Source of the DNA: Pseudaeromonas sharmana
Lineage (GTDB): Bacteria; Pseudomonadota; Gammaproteobacteria; Enterobacterales; Aeromonadaceae
NCBI RefSeq assembly: GCF_042649925.1
Contig: NZ_JBHSAF010000014.1
Coordinates: forward strand, 434,001 to 498,000
Length of the DNA: 64,000 bases
Reading direction: 5' to 3'
Shown here: positions 44,848 through 53,173 of the stretch, piece by piece
How positions within the stretch are numbered: position 1 is the first letter of the stretch
How the letters are laid out: the number at the start of each line of letters is the position of its first letter
Position numbers and translations under genes: made by a program
The notes under the pieces: model-generated
The model's database searches: none
Seen by the model: the letters and a program-made list of their open reading frames with translations, nothing else
What the model was told of the DNA's origin: nothing

Positions 44848-45450
44848 ATGCGTGTTAAAAGCGAAGAGCGGCGACGGGCAATCATAGAGGTTGCCAGACA
44901 GGTCTTTACCGAACTGGGCTTCGAAACCACCTCCATGTCGCAAATTGCGGCCCGCGTCGGTGGCTCAAAGGCGACGCTGTATAACTACTTCAGTTCTAAA
45001 GATGAGTTATTCGCCGCGGTGATCGAGGAGTTCGGCCGTCAGAAAATTGCCGACGCCTTCACCTCGCTCAAACCGGAAGCACCGCTGGAGCAGGAGTTGT
45101 GTCGTTTCGGCGAACATTACCTCGGATTCGTTTTAAGCCCGGAGGCGTTAGCGCTGCGCACCGTGGTCTTTCATGAGGCCGGACGCTCCAGTGTCGGCCG
45201 CGAATATTACTTGCGTGGTCCGCTCAAGGGCTGGACCCAGATCCGCCATTATCTGGATAAACAGCGCCAGCAAGGACGCATTCGCTGTGACGACAGCTGG
45301 GTGGCCGCATTGCATCTCAAGGCGTTGCTGGATGCCGAGCTGGCCGAACCCTGTGCGCTGGGCGTGCGCCCGATGCCGGATGTGCAAGAGATCAAGCAGG
45401 TGACGGCGCGGGCCATCCGCGTCTTTCTGGCGGCGTATCAACAAGCCTGA
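44848..45450 (+). CDS. TetR/AcrR family transcriptional regulator
   Basis: Repressor of 200 residues. The N-terminal helix-turn-helix domain reads SEERRRAIIEVARQVFTELGFETTSMSQIAARVGGSKATLYNYFSSKDELFAAV, a standard TetR signature. The C-terminal ligand domain is of the AefR-like type (about 75-200). The ATG at 44848 is chosen because aggt lies five bases upstream; two earlier ATGs lack that. Divergent orientation to the efflux operon makes it the probable local repressor, released by a drug-like ligand. Confidence 0.93.
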   Translation: MRVKSEERRRAIIEVARQVFTELGFETTSMSQIAARVGGSKATLYNYFSSKDELFAAVIEEFGRQKIADAFTSLKPEAPLEQELCRFGEHYLGFVLSPEALALRTVVFHEAGRSSVGREYYLRGPLKGWTQIRHYLDKQRQQGRIRCDDSWVAALHLKALLDAELAEPCALGVRPMPDVQEIKQVTARAIRVFLAAYQQA

Positions 45451-45751
45451 GCCCAGCGGTTTTGCATGCCCCGCAAGACGCCGGGACCTCTGGCTGCGCT
45501 CTGGCGGTAACAGCCACGGCGGCACGGGTTATGCGATAGTCGACTCTGGCGGCGCGATCGCCGTTAACGTCGCACGGGGAACGTGGCGGCCCTACCAATC
45601 ATGGCGGATGACGGAGCACTGCAGTTGTCCCCTGGCCTCCTGAGGTGAGCGTACAATGTTGGCGCACACCGATGGGGTGCCGTTGGTCCAGGGGTCGCAG
45701 CTCCGGCGAACTCCAGCTAAAATGGCTTCCTTTGCCATCGGAGATGCTGCA
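45451..45751 (+). other. Intergenic region between tetR and the DUF481 gene
   Basis: Roughly 300 bases with no supported gene or strong hairpin. A TACAAT sequence at 45652 may be a -10 box for the downstream gene, without a convincing -35. Confidence 0.4.
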
Positions 45752-46747
45752 GTGACTCAGCCGCCTACCCCCCGCGTTCACCTGGTTGCCATCCTGCTGT
45801 TATCCGGCGCGAGCAGCCATGCCGATGTGTTGTGGATGAAGAATGGTGACCGGCTCAGCGGCAAAATCGAAGCCATCGATGCGCAACGGGTGCAGATCTC
45901 CCTACCCTATGGCGCCCCGCTGAGGGTTGATCGCGCCCAGGTGGTGCGTTGGCGCATCGACAGCATGGAACAGCGCAAGCTGGCCAGCAGCCAGCCGACG
46001 CCAGCAGAAGAGAAAGCTGCTAGCCAGTACTGGCATCTGAGCGCCTCCACCGACCTGAGTGCCAAGCTCAAACGTAACAGCAGCAACCGGGACGACATCA
46101 ATCTGGTCGCCAACAGTGAGCTGACCAACCGTCACTGGCGTTTCAGCCTGCTCGGCAACTACAACTACGAAACGTCTGATGGCCAGACGAAGAGTCACGA
46201 CTACGAGCTCAACCCCAAAGCCGACTTCTTCTTGAGTCAGCAATGGTTCTGGCGTTCGGCGCTTGATTACAACTATGACCTGTTGTCAGCAAACTATTTG
46301 TCGGTCGAGTACAGCACCGGAGCTGGTTATCGCTTCTGGAATGATCGACGTCGCCGGCTGGAGTGGGTGTTGCAATCAGGTATCGACGAGGCCTATTGGC
46401 AGGTCGGTAGCAGTAGCCTCGACCTGCTGTTTGAGAATGGCCATGTGCGTTATCCTTTCCTGTCGATGGGCTGGGACTATCGTCAGCCGCTGCTCGACAA
46501 CAGTATCGAGGCCTTCTCGACGGGCAGCTACTTCCGCTACCTGCATCAACCCAGCGATTATGTGCAGTACACCCAAAGCGCCGAGCTGAGCCTGGGCCTG
46601 CGCTATTACCTCACCAATCATCTGCGTCTGAGTTGGCGTAGCGAACTGAAGTGGGAAGACCTGCAGGTCGAGCTTGCCGGTTCTACCGTCCGACCCACTG
46701 ACGACATCGACTGGCGTCACTACCTGAGCCTGGGAGCCAGTTACTGA
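45752..46747 (+). CDS. DUF481 family outer-membrane protein (YdiY-like)
   Basis: Protein of 331 residues. The GTG start at 45752, eight bases after ggag, gives a signal peptide (RVHLVAILLLSGASSHA) before DVLWMKNGDRLSGKIEAID. A short SH3-like strand module is followed by about 210 residues of alternating beta-strands ending in aromatic pairs (WRFSLLGNYNYET, WFWRSALDYNYDLL, GYRFWNDRRRRLEW) and a terminal LSLGASY. This is typical of a DUF481 beta-barrel. The substrate is unknown. An ATG at 45656 or 45722 would add residues before the signal peptide. Confidence 0.86.
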   Translation: MTQPPTPRVHLVAILLLSGASSHADVLWMKNGDRLSGKIEAIDAQRVQISLPYGAPLRVDRAQVVRWRIDSMEQRKLASSQPTPAEEKAASQYWHLSASTDLSAKLKRNSSNRDDINLVANSELTNRHWRFSLLGNYNYETSDGQTKSHDYELNPKADFFLSQQWFWRSALDYNYDLLSANYLSVEYSTGAGYRFWNDRRRRLEWVLQSGIDEAYWQVGSSSLDLLFENGHVRYPFLSMGWDYRQPLLDNSIEAFSTGSYFRYLHQPSDYVQYTQSAELSLGLRYYLTNHLRLSWRSELKWEDLQVELAGSTVRPTDDIDWRHYLSLGASY

Positions 46748-47012
46748 CTTCTGGTGGCGCCGCCTGTCGCGGGAGCCTCTCCTTGCCGTGATGCTGCACT
46801 CTGCCCGCGCCGGGTTATTCACACAGCCAGAGCGCTCGAAAACAGGGGATGAAGCACGCCACCAGTTCGTCACTGGACCCGGGCAGCACACCGCAGGACA
46901 GTGGCAATACGTCACCGAAGGTCTCAAACCCTGCGCGGCCTGTTTTTTTATCGGCTCTGAACCGCTATCTTGGCAGAAGTGCGGGCACCCGCGCCTCAGT
47001 TGTGGAGTCGGC

Positions 47013-47672
47013 ATGTCACATCCGTTTACGCATCCAGTTCCAGGCCAATTGATTTCTGGTCAGCTTCAGCATCCCCTCGTCGAAATTGGTACACGCACCT
47101 ACTACCGCGGCCATGCCCCCTTGAGCTGGGATGCCCTGGGTGTCCGTTATCTGGATGCTCATCCGCAGCATAATGACCACCTGGTCATCGGCAACTACTG
47201 CTCGATTGGCCAGGGTTGCCAATTCTTGCTGGGCGGTAATCTTGGCTGCCGCACGGAGTGGATCAGCACCTTTGCCTTTGCCCGGAGTACAGAGCGGATT
47301 TTCCGCGATGCCCGTGATGGCCAGATCCTGGCCGGAGACACCTGCATCGGCCACGATGTCTGGTTGGGGGATCAGGTGGTGATCAACCCGGGAGTCACCA
47401 TTGGCAATGGCGCCGTCATTGCCCACTGTGCCAGGGTGGATCGCGACATCGCCCCGTACGAGCTGGTAAGTGCCAATCCCGACGATCCGGTACGGCTGCG
47501 TTTTTCCCGCAGCCAGATCGAAATCCTGCAAGAGATCGCCTGGTGGCACTGGAGTGATGATCAGCTTAAGGGCGCCCTGGGATGGCTCTGTTCTGCCGAC
47601 ATCGATGGCCTGTACCTGTACTGGCAAAATCGCGTCTGCAAGCCAGGATCCCCTAGCCGTGGAGAGCGCTGA
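47013..47672 (+). CDS. CatB-like (xenobiotic) acetyltransferase, hexapeptide-repeat family
   Basis: Protein of 219 residues of the CatB/Vat left-handed beta-helix family. It has VEIGTRTYYRGHAPLSW, IGNYCSIGQGCQFLLGGN, the WISTFAF segment, and the catalytic region CIGHDVWLGDQVVINPGVTIGNGAVIAHCARVDRDIAPYELVSANP, in which the His of GHDVW is the expected catalytic base. Members acetylate chloramphenicol, streptogramins or sugars; a resistance role cannot be claimed from sequence. The ATG at 47013 has ggag upstream. Its stop overlaps the Nudix gene start by one base (TGATG). Confidence 0.88.
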   Translation: MSHPFTHPVPGQLISGQLQHPLVEIGTRTYYRGHAPLSWDALGVRYLDAHPQHNDHLVIGNYCSIGQGCQFLLGGNLGCRTEWISTFAFARSTERIFRDARDGQILAGDTCIGHDVWLGDQVVINPGVTIGNGAVIAHCARVDRDIAPYELVSANPDDPVRLRFSRSQIEILQEIAWWHWSDDQLKGALGWLCSADIDGLYLYWQNRVCKPGSPSRGER

Positions 47673-48226
47673 TGCCGGAGATTGAAAGAGTGAACCGTGT
47701 GACTGTCTACCGCAATCGCTGGATGCAGGTCTACGAGGACAGCGTGCGTCGTGCCGATGGCAGTGAAGGCATTTATGGTATCGTCGACAAACCGCATTTT
47801 GCGGTCATAGTGCCGCTGCATGAGGATGGCATCACCCTAGTGCAGCAATTTCGCTATCCGATAGGTCAGCGCGTCTGGGAGCTGCCACAAGGCAGTTGGG
47901 AGAGCGCGCATCCGACACCGGAAACATTAGCGCGCGCCGAGCTGGCTGAAGAAACCGGGCTGCGGGCGGAGCGGATGCAGGCGCTCGGCTTTTTACACGC
48001 CGCTTACGGTTATTCCACCCAGGGCTATCACATTTTTGTTGCCACAGGGCTGCAACAGGGCGCATCGGCGCTGGAGCCCGAAGAGCTGGGGCTGATTGCC
48101 AGGAAGTTCTCGCTGCCACAGATCCGGCAACTGTTGCTCTCTGGCGCCATCAGTGACGCAACGACCGTAGCCACCTTTGGCTTGTTGCAGTTACACGGCA
48201 TAGTGCACTGGCCGCCCGACAGATAA
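47672..48226 (+). CDS. Nudix hydrolase
   Basis: Protein of 184 residues with a Nudix fold: FAVIVPLHEDGITLVQQFRYPIGQRVWELPQGSWES, then a variant Nudix box ARAELAEETGL in which the catalytic glutamates (E90, E93, E94) are kept but one residue separates Arg88 from Glu90. The ELPQGSWE...AR-ELxEETG pattern is a recognised subgroup of ADP-sugar-type Nudix proteins. It likely cleaves a nucleoside diphosphate linked to another moiety; the substrate is unknown. It is translationally coupled to the acetyltransferase upstream. Confidence 0.9.
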   Translation: MPEIERVNRVTVYRNRWMQVYEDSVRRADGSEGIYGIVDKPHFAVIVPLHEDGITLVQQFRYPIGQRVWELPQGSWESAHPTPETLARAELAEETGLRAERMQALGFLHAAYGYSTQGYHIFVATGLQQGASALEPEELGLIARKFSLPQIRQLLLSGAISDATTVATFGLLQLHGIVHWPPDR

Positions 48227-48249
48227 AACGAACGGCCCCGCAGGGCCGT
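48224..48249 (-). terminator. Probable terminator of fadR
   Basis: On the minus strand a 7-bp GC stem (ACGGCCC / GGGCCGT, four-base loop) is followed by TCGTTTTATC, 22 bases past the fadR stop. Confidence 0.65.
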
Positions 48250-48270
48250 CTGGCTGAGCGGGCAAACGGA

Positions 48271-48984
48271 TTACACTTCGTCCAGATTGGCAGACATGGA
48301 ACATTTGAGCTGAGCCCAGATTTTTCCTGATTCGGCACCGTATTGACGCACCAGCATCCACACCTCATCGGCCTTGTTGTTGCGGGCCAATTCGGCTAAA
48401 CGCTGGTAGAAACTCAACGCCCGCTCCCGCGCCATTTTCTCTGCAAAATAGATACGACCCACCCGGTTATACAATCCCTGGAAGCCATTCAAGATCAACG
48501 CATAAATCGGATTGCCGGAGGCAAAGGCCATCTGGTGATAGAGCTGGTAGTCAAAGGCGGCAAAGGACTCTGCATCGCCGTCCAGAGTCTCCGCCTTGGC
48601 GAGCAGCTCCAGCACCTGCTGCGGGCTGTTCTTGACCGCGCCACGCAGGAAGATGGCACTGATATTGGTCCGTGCAGACAGCAACTGGTCGATGAGTTGT
48701 GGAAATTTTTCCTGATCAAGGCGCGCCAGCGTCTCCAGAATATTGAGACCTGAGGTTTCCCAGAAGTTGTTGACCCGAGTGGGTTTGCCATGCTGGATCG
48801 TCAACCAGCCATCGCGGGCCAACCGCTGCAGCACTTCGCGTAGCGTGGTTCTGGTGACGCCAATCAGTTCACTCAACTCTCGTTCAGCAGGCAGTATCGT
48901 GCCGGGCGGAAACCGATTATTCCAAATCGATTCAATGATGTACTCTTCAGCAAACCCGGCTGGACTTTGCGCTTTGATAACCAT
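48271..48984 (-). CDS. fadR: Fatty acid metabolism regulator FadR
   Basis: GntR-family regulator of 237 residues (E. coli 239). The N-terminal winged helix reads AEEYIIESIWNNRFPPGTILPAERELSELIGVTRTTLREVLQRLARDGWLTIQHGKPTRVNNFWETSGLNILETL, nearly the FadR consensus, with the DNA-contacting PAERELSE-IGVTRTTLREVLQRL helix. The C-terminal acyl-CoA binding domain follows. FadR represses beta-oxidation genes and activates unsaturated fatty-acid synthesis, and is released by long-chain acyl-CoA. It is divergent to nhaB, as in E. coli, and has a FadR-like palindrome in its upstream region. Confidence 0.97.
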   Translation of the reverse strand: MVIKAQSPAGFAEEYIIESIWNNRFPPGTILPAERELSELIGVTRTTLREVLQRLARDGWLTIQHGKPTRVNNFWETSGLNILETLARLDQEKFPQLIDQLLSARTNISAIFLRGAVKNSPQQVLELLAKAETLDGDAESFAAFDYQLYHQMAFASGNPIYALILNGFQGLYNRVGRIYFAEKMARERALSFYQRLAELARNNKADEVWMLVRQYGAESGKIWAQLKCSMSANLDEV

Positions 48985-49044
48985 GCGATGTCTCTATCAA
49001 AAAAATGCAGCCGGATGATAACAGAGGGTTATGCCAAGCAAAAG

Positions 49045-49061
49045 CGCTGGTGTGACCAGTT
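49045..49061. promoter_or_regulatory. Candidate FadR operator between fadR and nhaB
   Basis: CTGGT-GTG-ACCAG with flanking TT matches the FadR consensus core (CTGGTCNGACCAG-type, about 13 of 17 positions by eye). It is 61 bases upstream of the fadR start and 121 bases upstream of nhaB. Confidence 0.6.
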
Positions 49062-49181
49062 TGTGAACAAAGCGACGTCGATAGCTGATTCAGATTAAAG
49101 AATTTTTTGCTAACGCTGGCTAATCTGCCTGCACCCGCACATGTCGTGATATCACCTCTTAAATTAAGACAAGGAACAAGG

Positions 49182-50756
49182 ATGCAGACGTCACTGGGCA
49201 AAGCGATTGCCTTGAATTTTCTGGGTCAGACCCCTAACTGGTACAAGCTGACACTGGTTGTTTTCTTGCTGTTGAATCCCCTGCTCTTCCAGCTGGATCC
49301 GTTTCTCGCTGGCTGGTGTCTGGTGGTGGAGTTCATCTTTACGCTGGCGATGGCACTGAAATGTTATCCCTTGCAACCCGGAGGCCTGCTGGCTTTGGAG
49401 GCGGTTGCCATCGGCATGACCAGTACCGCCCAAATCAAGCATGAGTTGGCCGCCAATCTTGAGGTCCTCTTGCTGCTGATTTTCATGGTTGCCGGCATCT
49501 ACTTTGTTCGTCAGCTACTGCTGTATCTGTTCACCAGACTGCTGGTGAAGCTCAGATCCAAAACTGCATTGTCACTGGCATTTTGCATCATGGCCGCCTT
49601 TTTATCGGCCTTCCTCGATGCGTTGACGGTGTTGGCCGTCGTGATCACCATCTCTGTCGGCTTCTACGGCATCTACCACAAGGTCGCCTCCAACCAACTG
49701 CCGACAGATACCCTGGCTGACGACCAGCATATTCATCAACAACACCAGCAGGATCTGGAGCGCTTTCGCGCTTTTTTGCGCAGCCTGCTGATGCATGCCG
49801 GGGTCGGCACGGCATTAGGTGGCGTCTGTACCTTGGTGGGGGAACCCCAAAACTTGATTATCGGTGAGCAGGCTGGTTGGGATTTTATCGAGTTTGCGTT
49901 GCGCATGGCTCCGGTATCGGTCCCGGTGCTGGTGAGCGGGCTGCTGGTCTGCTGGCTGGTGGAAAAACTGGGATGGTTTGGTTATGGCACTCAGCTGCCC
50001 GGCAATGTCTATCAGATCCTCAAGGACAACGCTGAGACGACAGACGCACAGATGGGCCCGCGGGAAAAGGTCAAGCTGTGGTTTCAGGCGCTGATCTGCC
50101 TCTGGCTCATCGCCGGCCTGGCACTGCATCTGGCAGCGGTCGGCCTGATTGGGCTCTCGGTGATCGTCCTTGCCACCGCATTTTGCGGTGTCACCGACGA
50201 ACATGCCATCGGCCGCGCCTTTACCGAGTCGCTGCCATTCACGGCGCTCTTGTGTGTATTTTTTACTGTGGTCGCCGTCATCGTCGACCAGCATCTGTTT
50301 ACCCCGCTGATCCAATGGGTCCTCGCCGCCCCGGTCGATAAGCAACTCCCGATGTTCTATATGGCCAATGGGTTGCTGTCGATGGTCAGTGATAACGTCT
50401 TTGTCGGTACCGTCTATATCAATGAGGCCAAAGCCGCCTTGCTCAATAACAGCATTACCGAGGCGCATTTTAATCTGCTGGCCGTCGCCATCAACACCGG
50501 GACCAACCTGCCATCGGTGGCAACCCCCAATGGCCAGGCGGCATTCCTGTTCTTGTTGACGTCGGCGCTGGCGCCCCTGATCCGCCTGTCGTACGGGCGC
50601 ATGGTCTGGATGGCGCTGCCCTATACCTTGGTCATGACACTGGTGGGCCTGGCCTGTGTGGCCTGGTTACTGCCTGCCTGCACCGACTGGATGCTGGCGC
50701 ACGATCTGATCCACACAGGTCTCACCCAACCCGGACTCGCGCTGCCACAACACTGA
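49182..50756 (+). CDS. nhaB: Na+/H+ antiporter NhaB
   Basis: Inner-membrane antiporter of 524 residues (E. coli 513) with about twelve hydrophobic segments. It starts MQTSLGKAIALNFLGQTPNWYKLTLVVFLLLNPLLF, the NhaB signature, and has FCIMAAFLSAFLDALTVLAVVITI and GVGTALGGVCTLVGEPQNLIIGEQAGW. It exchanges internal Na+ for external H+ and helps pH and sodium homeostasis. The start has an aaggaacaagg RBS; an earlier in-frame ATG at 49107 is unlikely. The neighbours fadR and dsbB are the same as in E. coli. Confidence 0.98.
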   Translation: MQTSLGKAIALNFLGQTPNWYKLTLVVFLLLNPLLFQLDPFLAGWCLVVEFIFTLAMALKCYPLQPGGLLALEAVAIGMTSTAQIKHELAANLEVLLLLIFMVAGIYFVRQLLLYLFTRLLVKLRSKTALSLAFCIMAAFLSAFLDALTVLAVVITISVGFYGIYHKVASNQLPTDTLADDQHIHQQHQQDLERFRAFLRSLLMHAGVGTALGGVCTLVGEPQNLIIGEQAGWDFIEFALRMAPVSVPVLVSGLLVCWLVEKLGWFGYGTQLPGNVYQILKDNAETTDAQMGPREKVKLWFQALICLWLIAGLALHLAAVGLIGLSVIVLATAFCGVTDEHAIGRAFTESLPFTALLCVFFTVVAVIVDQHLFTPLIQWVLAAPVDKQLPMFYMANGLLSMVSDNVFVGTVYINEAKAALLNNSITEAHFNLLAVAINTGTNLPSVATPNGQAAFLFLLTSALAPLIRLSYGRMVWMALPYTLVMTLVGLACVAWLLPACTDWMLAHDLIHTGLTQPGLALPQH

Positions 50757-50768
50757 TACGCAGCTAAC

Positions 50769-50797
50769 AAGGGGGATGTCGCCCCCTTTTCTTTTTA
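50769..50797 (+). terminator. Rho-independent terminator of nhaB
   Basis: Stem AAGGGGG / CCCCCTT with a six-base loop, followed by TTCTTTTTA, 13 bases after the stop codon. Confidence 0.88.
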
Positions 50798-50844
50798 CTA
50801 AATTGATCGTCTAATCAGGACCTTATTCGAGTAGGGACCCCACT

Positions 50845-51366
50845 ATGATCACCTTTATTCGCACCATTAGCCGTCAACGCCCTGCCTGGGGACTGCTCGC
50901 GGCTTCCGTTTTCATCTTTGAGCTGTGTGGACTGTTTTTTCAGTACGTCATGGGGTTGCAACCTTGTGTGATGTGCGTCTATGAGCGCCTGGCCTTCATC
51001 GGCATCCTGGTCGCAGCCCTGCTGGCCCTGGTGTCGCCACAACGCTCATGGTTGCGTTGGTCGGCACTGTTGCTATGGGCCTACTCCGCATTTCGTGGCC
51101 TGCAATTATCGCTCAAGCACGTTGATTACCAGTTGAACCCCTCGCCATTCAATACCTGTAGCTTCTTCGCCGAGTTTCCAGGCTGGTTACCCTTGGATAA
51201 GTGGATTCCGTGGTTGTTCAACCCCACAGGCGACTGCTCCGAGCGGCAGTGGTCATTCCTGGGCTGGGAAATGCCTCAATGGCTGGTGCTGATATTTGCC
51301 TGTTATCTGGCGGTGTCCGTCGTCATCATGCTGGGCAATCTGGCCAAGGGACGCTGCTGCCAATAG
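50845..51366 (+). CDS. dsbB: Disulfide bond formation protein DsbB
   Basis: Inner-membrane oxidoreductase of 173 residues (E. coli 176) with four transmembrane helices. The first periplasmic loop has CVMC (QPCVMCVYERLAF), and the second the reactive pair in FNTCSFF and PTGDCSE. It re-oxidises DsbA and passes electrons to quinone. Weak homology of short DsbI-like forms is excluded by the full domain pattern and by linkage to nhaB. The transcript ends at a strong hairpin. Confidence 0.97.
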   Translation: MITFIRTISRQRPAWGLLAASVFIFELCGLFFQYVMGLQPCVMCVYERLAFIGILVAALLALVSPQRSWLRWSALLLWAYSAFRGLQLSLKHVDYQLNPSPFNTCSFFAEFPGWLPLDKWIPWLFNPTGDCSERQWSFLGWEMPQWLVLIFACYLAVSVVIMLGNLAKGRCCQ

Positions 51367-51381
51367 TGGCCCTGCAATAGC

Positions 51382-51410
51382 AAAAACGTCGCCCGAGGGC
51401 GACGTTTTTT
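51382..51410. terminator. Bidirectional terminator between dsbB and ycfH
   Basis: A 10-bp stem (AACGTCGCCC / GGGCGACGTT, tight loop) flanked by A-run and T-run serves dsbB on the plus strand and ycfH on the minus strand. Confidence 0.9.
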
Positions 51411-51429
51411 GCGGTGCACATTCGCCAGA

Positions 51430-52209
51430 TCACGGCTTGGCTAACGGAAACAGTCGGAAAAAATTCTCACTGGTGATACGCGCGATCTCCTCTACCGAGG
51501 TATTCCGCAACCAGGCCACGTATTCAGCAACATCGCGCACATAGGCCGGCTGGTTCTCCTGCCCCCTGTGCGGGATCGGCGCCAGATAGGGAGAGTCCGT
51601 CTCTATCAACAGTCGATCTGCAGGCAGGCGGCGTGTCACATCCCGCAACCGATCAGCATTGCGAAATGTCACTATGCCGGAAATGGAGATATAAAAGCCG
51701 AGCGCCATCGCAGCTTCTGCCATCGCCCAATCTTCGGTAAAGCAGTGCAATACCCCTCCCACCGCATCCGCACCCTCCTCGCGCAGGATCTGCAGGGTAT
51801 CTTCCTGAGCATCCCGGGTATGAATGATCAGGGGTTTGCCAAGCGCCTTGGCCACGCGGACATGGCTGCGAAAGGCCTCCTGCTGCACCTGTTTATGCTC
51901 GGGGTGGTAGAAATAATCGAGCCCGGTTTCGCCAATCGCCACCACGCGCGCATCAGCCGCCAGCGTAGTCAGCTGTTCCACACTCCAGGGGGTTTCCTGA
52001 TCCAGCGGATGAACACCACAAGATGCAAATACCTGTTGGAAAGGCGCAATGGCCGCCAGCATGGCGGGAAACTGCGTCAAGGTCACACTGACACACAGAC
52101 AATGCGACACACCGCGTGCTTGTGCCTTGCGCAAGACATCTGCGACATCGACGTGACGCTGATTGAAATCGAGTCGATCGAGGTGACAGTGAGAATCAAC
52201 TAACAGCAT
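51430..52209 (-). CDS. ycfH: TatD family metal-dependent hydrolase YcfH
   Basis: TIM-barrel hydrolase of 259 residues. Metal-binding and family motifs are VDSHCHLDRLDF, GVHPL, IGETGLDYFYH, KPLIIHTRDAQEDTL, LHCFTEDW and IETDSPYLAP. YcfH-type proteins are TatD-like DNases or phosphoesterases with unsettled physiological substrate. The ATG at 52209, behind tgaggaa, starts MLLVDSHCHLD; a start at 52221 is also possible. It overlaps the holB end by 14 bases, and the order tmk-holB-ycfH equals that of E. coli. Confidence 0.95.
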   Translation of the reverse strand: MLLVDSHCHLDRLDFNQRHVDVADVLRKAQARGVSHCLCVSVTLTQFPAMLAAIAPFQQVFASCGVHPLDQETPWSVEQLTTLAADARVVAIGETGLDYFYHPEHKQVQQEAFRSHVRVAKALGKPLIIHTRDAQEDTLQILREEGADAVGGVLHCFTEDWAMAEAAMALGFYISISGIVTFRNADRLRDVTRRLPADRLLIETDSPYLAPIPHRGQENQPAYVRDVAEYVAWLRNTSVEEIARITSENFFRLFPLAKP

Positions 52210-53173
52210 GATTTTCCTCAAAATAAAAAAGGCGACACCAGGCTAGCAAATGCAAGGAGGGCATGGCAGTGGCGAACGCTTCCTCGGTAGATTGCAATTG
52301 CCGCAATCCTTGGTGGAGCGCCAGCAGCCGTGCCGTTGGCAAGGCAGCCAGGCGTTGAATCAACATCTGGGCGTCGGACATGCGATAGTCGGTTGAGGAC
52401 GCGCCTGCCTGACACTTCAAGGCGTCGAGAAGCAACAACGACAGCCAGTCAACCGCCTGAGCCATGACCGGCTCAAACGCCGCGAGCAACGCCGGCAGTT
52501 GCTGTCTCGATTGCAGATACGACGATAGCGCCTGGAACAATGTCTGACGTTGTCGATCCAACCCGGATGTCAGGTAGTCGAGGGCCCGCAACGGCGCACC
52601 CTGATTGAGCACAAGGTGGATCGGCGCGGCCGTCTCCCCCCCCGGTTGCGCCTGCAACCAGTGCAAGGCATCCGGAAGGGCTGGCGCATGCAAAGCCAGA
52701 CGCTGGCAACGGCTGCGAATGGTGGGTAACAAGCGGTCGGGGTACTCGGACAACAGCAGAATAAGCGAGCGCCCAGCGGGCTCCTCCAGTGTTTTAAGCA
52801 ACGCATTGGCGGCGGCTTCTGTCATGCGCTCGGCATGATGAATGATGGCGACCTTGCCCTCCCCAAGCTGCGGAGTCGCATTTAACTTGGTGATCAGCTC
52901 GCGGATCGCATCAATGCCCAAGGCTCGCTCATTTTCTGCCCCCAGCGCAAGCAGGTCGGGATGATGGCCCCGCGCTAATAGCTGACAGGCATGGCAAAGA
53001 CCGCACGGGCCCGTGGTAGCCGGATGCGCACAGAGGTGTCCGGTGGCCATCTGCTGGGCCAGCAGGGCTTGCCCTAATCCGCTTGGCCCGGTGATGAGCC
53101 AGCCATGAGCCAACCGGCCTGCCAGCAGCTTGTCATACCACTGACGCCACGCTGTCGTCAGCCAGGGATACAC
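52196..53173 (-). CDS. holB: DNA polymerase III delta' subunit
   Basis: Clamp-loader subunit of 325 residues (E. coli 334). It has the AAA+-like start with GWLITGPSGLGQALLAQQMATGHLC, zinc-binding CGLCHAC with nearby cysteines, the EGKVAIIHHAERMTEAAANALLKTLEEP region and the SRC motif (TIRSRCQRLALHAP). The altered Walker A (GPSGLGQALL, no Lys-Ser/Thr) is normal, since delta' does not hydrolyse ATP. It overlaps tmk by 16 bases and ycfH by 14, implying translational coupling. Confidence 0.96.
   Translation of the reverse strand: MYPWLTTAWRQWYDKLLAGRLAHGWLITGPSGLGQALLAQQMATGHLCAHPATTGPCGLCHACQLLARGHHPDLLALGAENERALGIDAIRELITKLNATPQLGEGKVAIIHHAERMTEAAANALLKTLEEPAGRSLILLLSEYPDRLLPTIRSRCQRLALHAPALPDALHWLQAQPGGETAAPIHLVLNQGAPLRALDYLTSGLDRQRQTLFQALSSYLQSRQQLPALLAAFEPVMAQAVDWLSLLLLDALKCQAGASSTDYRMSDAQMLIQRLAALPTARLLALHQGLRQLQSTEEAFATAMPSLHLLAWCRLFYFEENHAVS

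Noticed and set aside
47013..47672. Chloramphenicol resistance gene
   Set aside because: The CatB-like fold also includes many enzymes that do not act on chloramphenicol; sequence alone does not support a resistance call.
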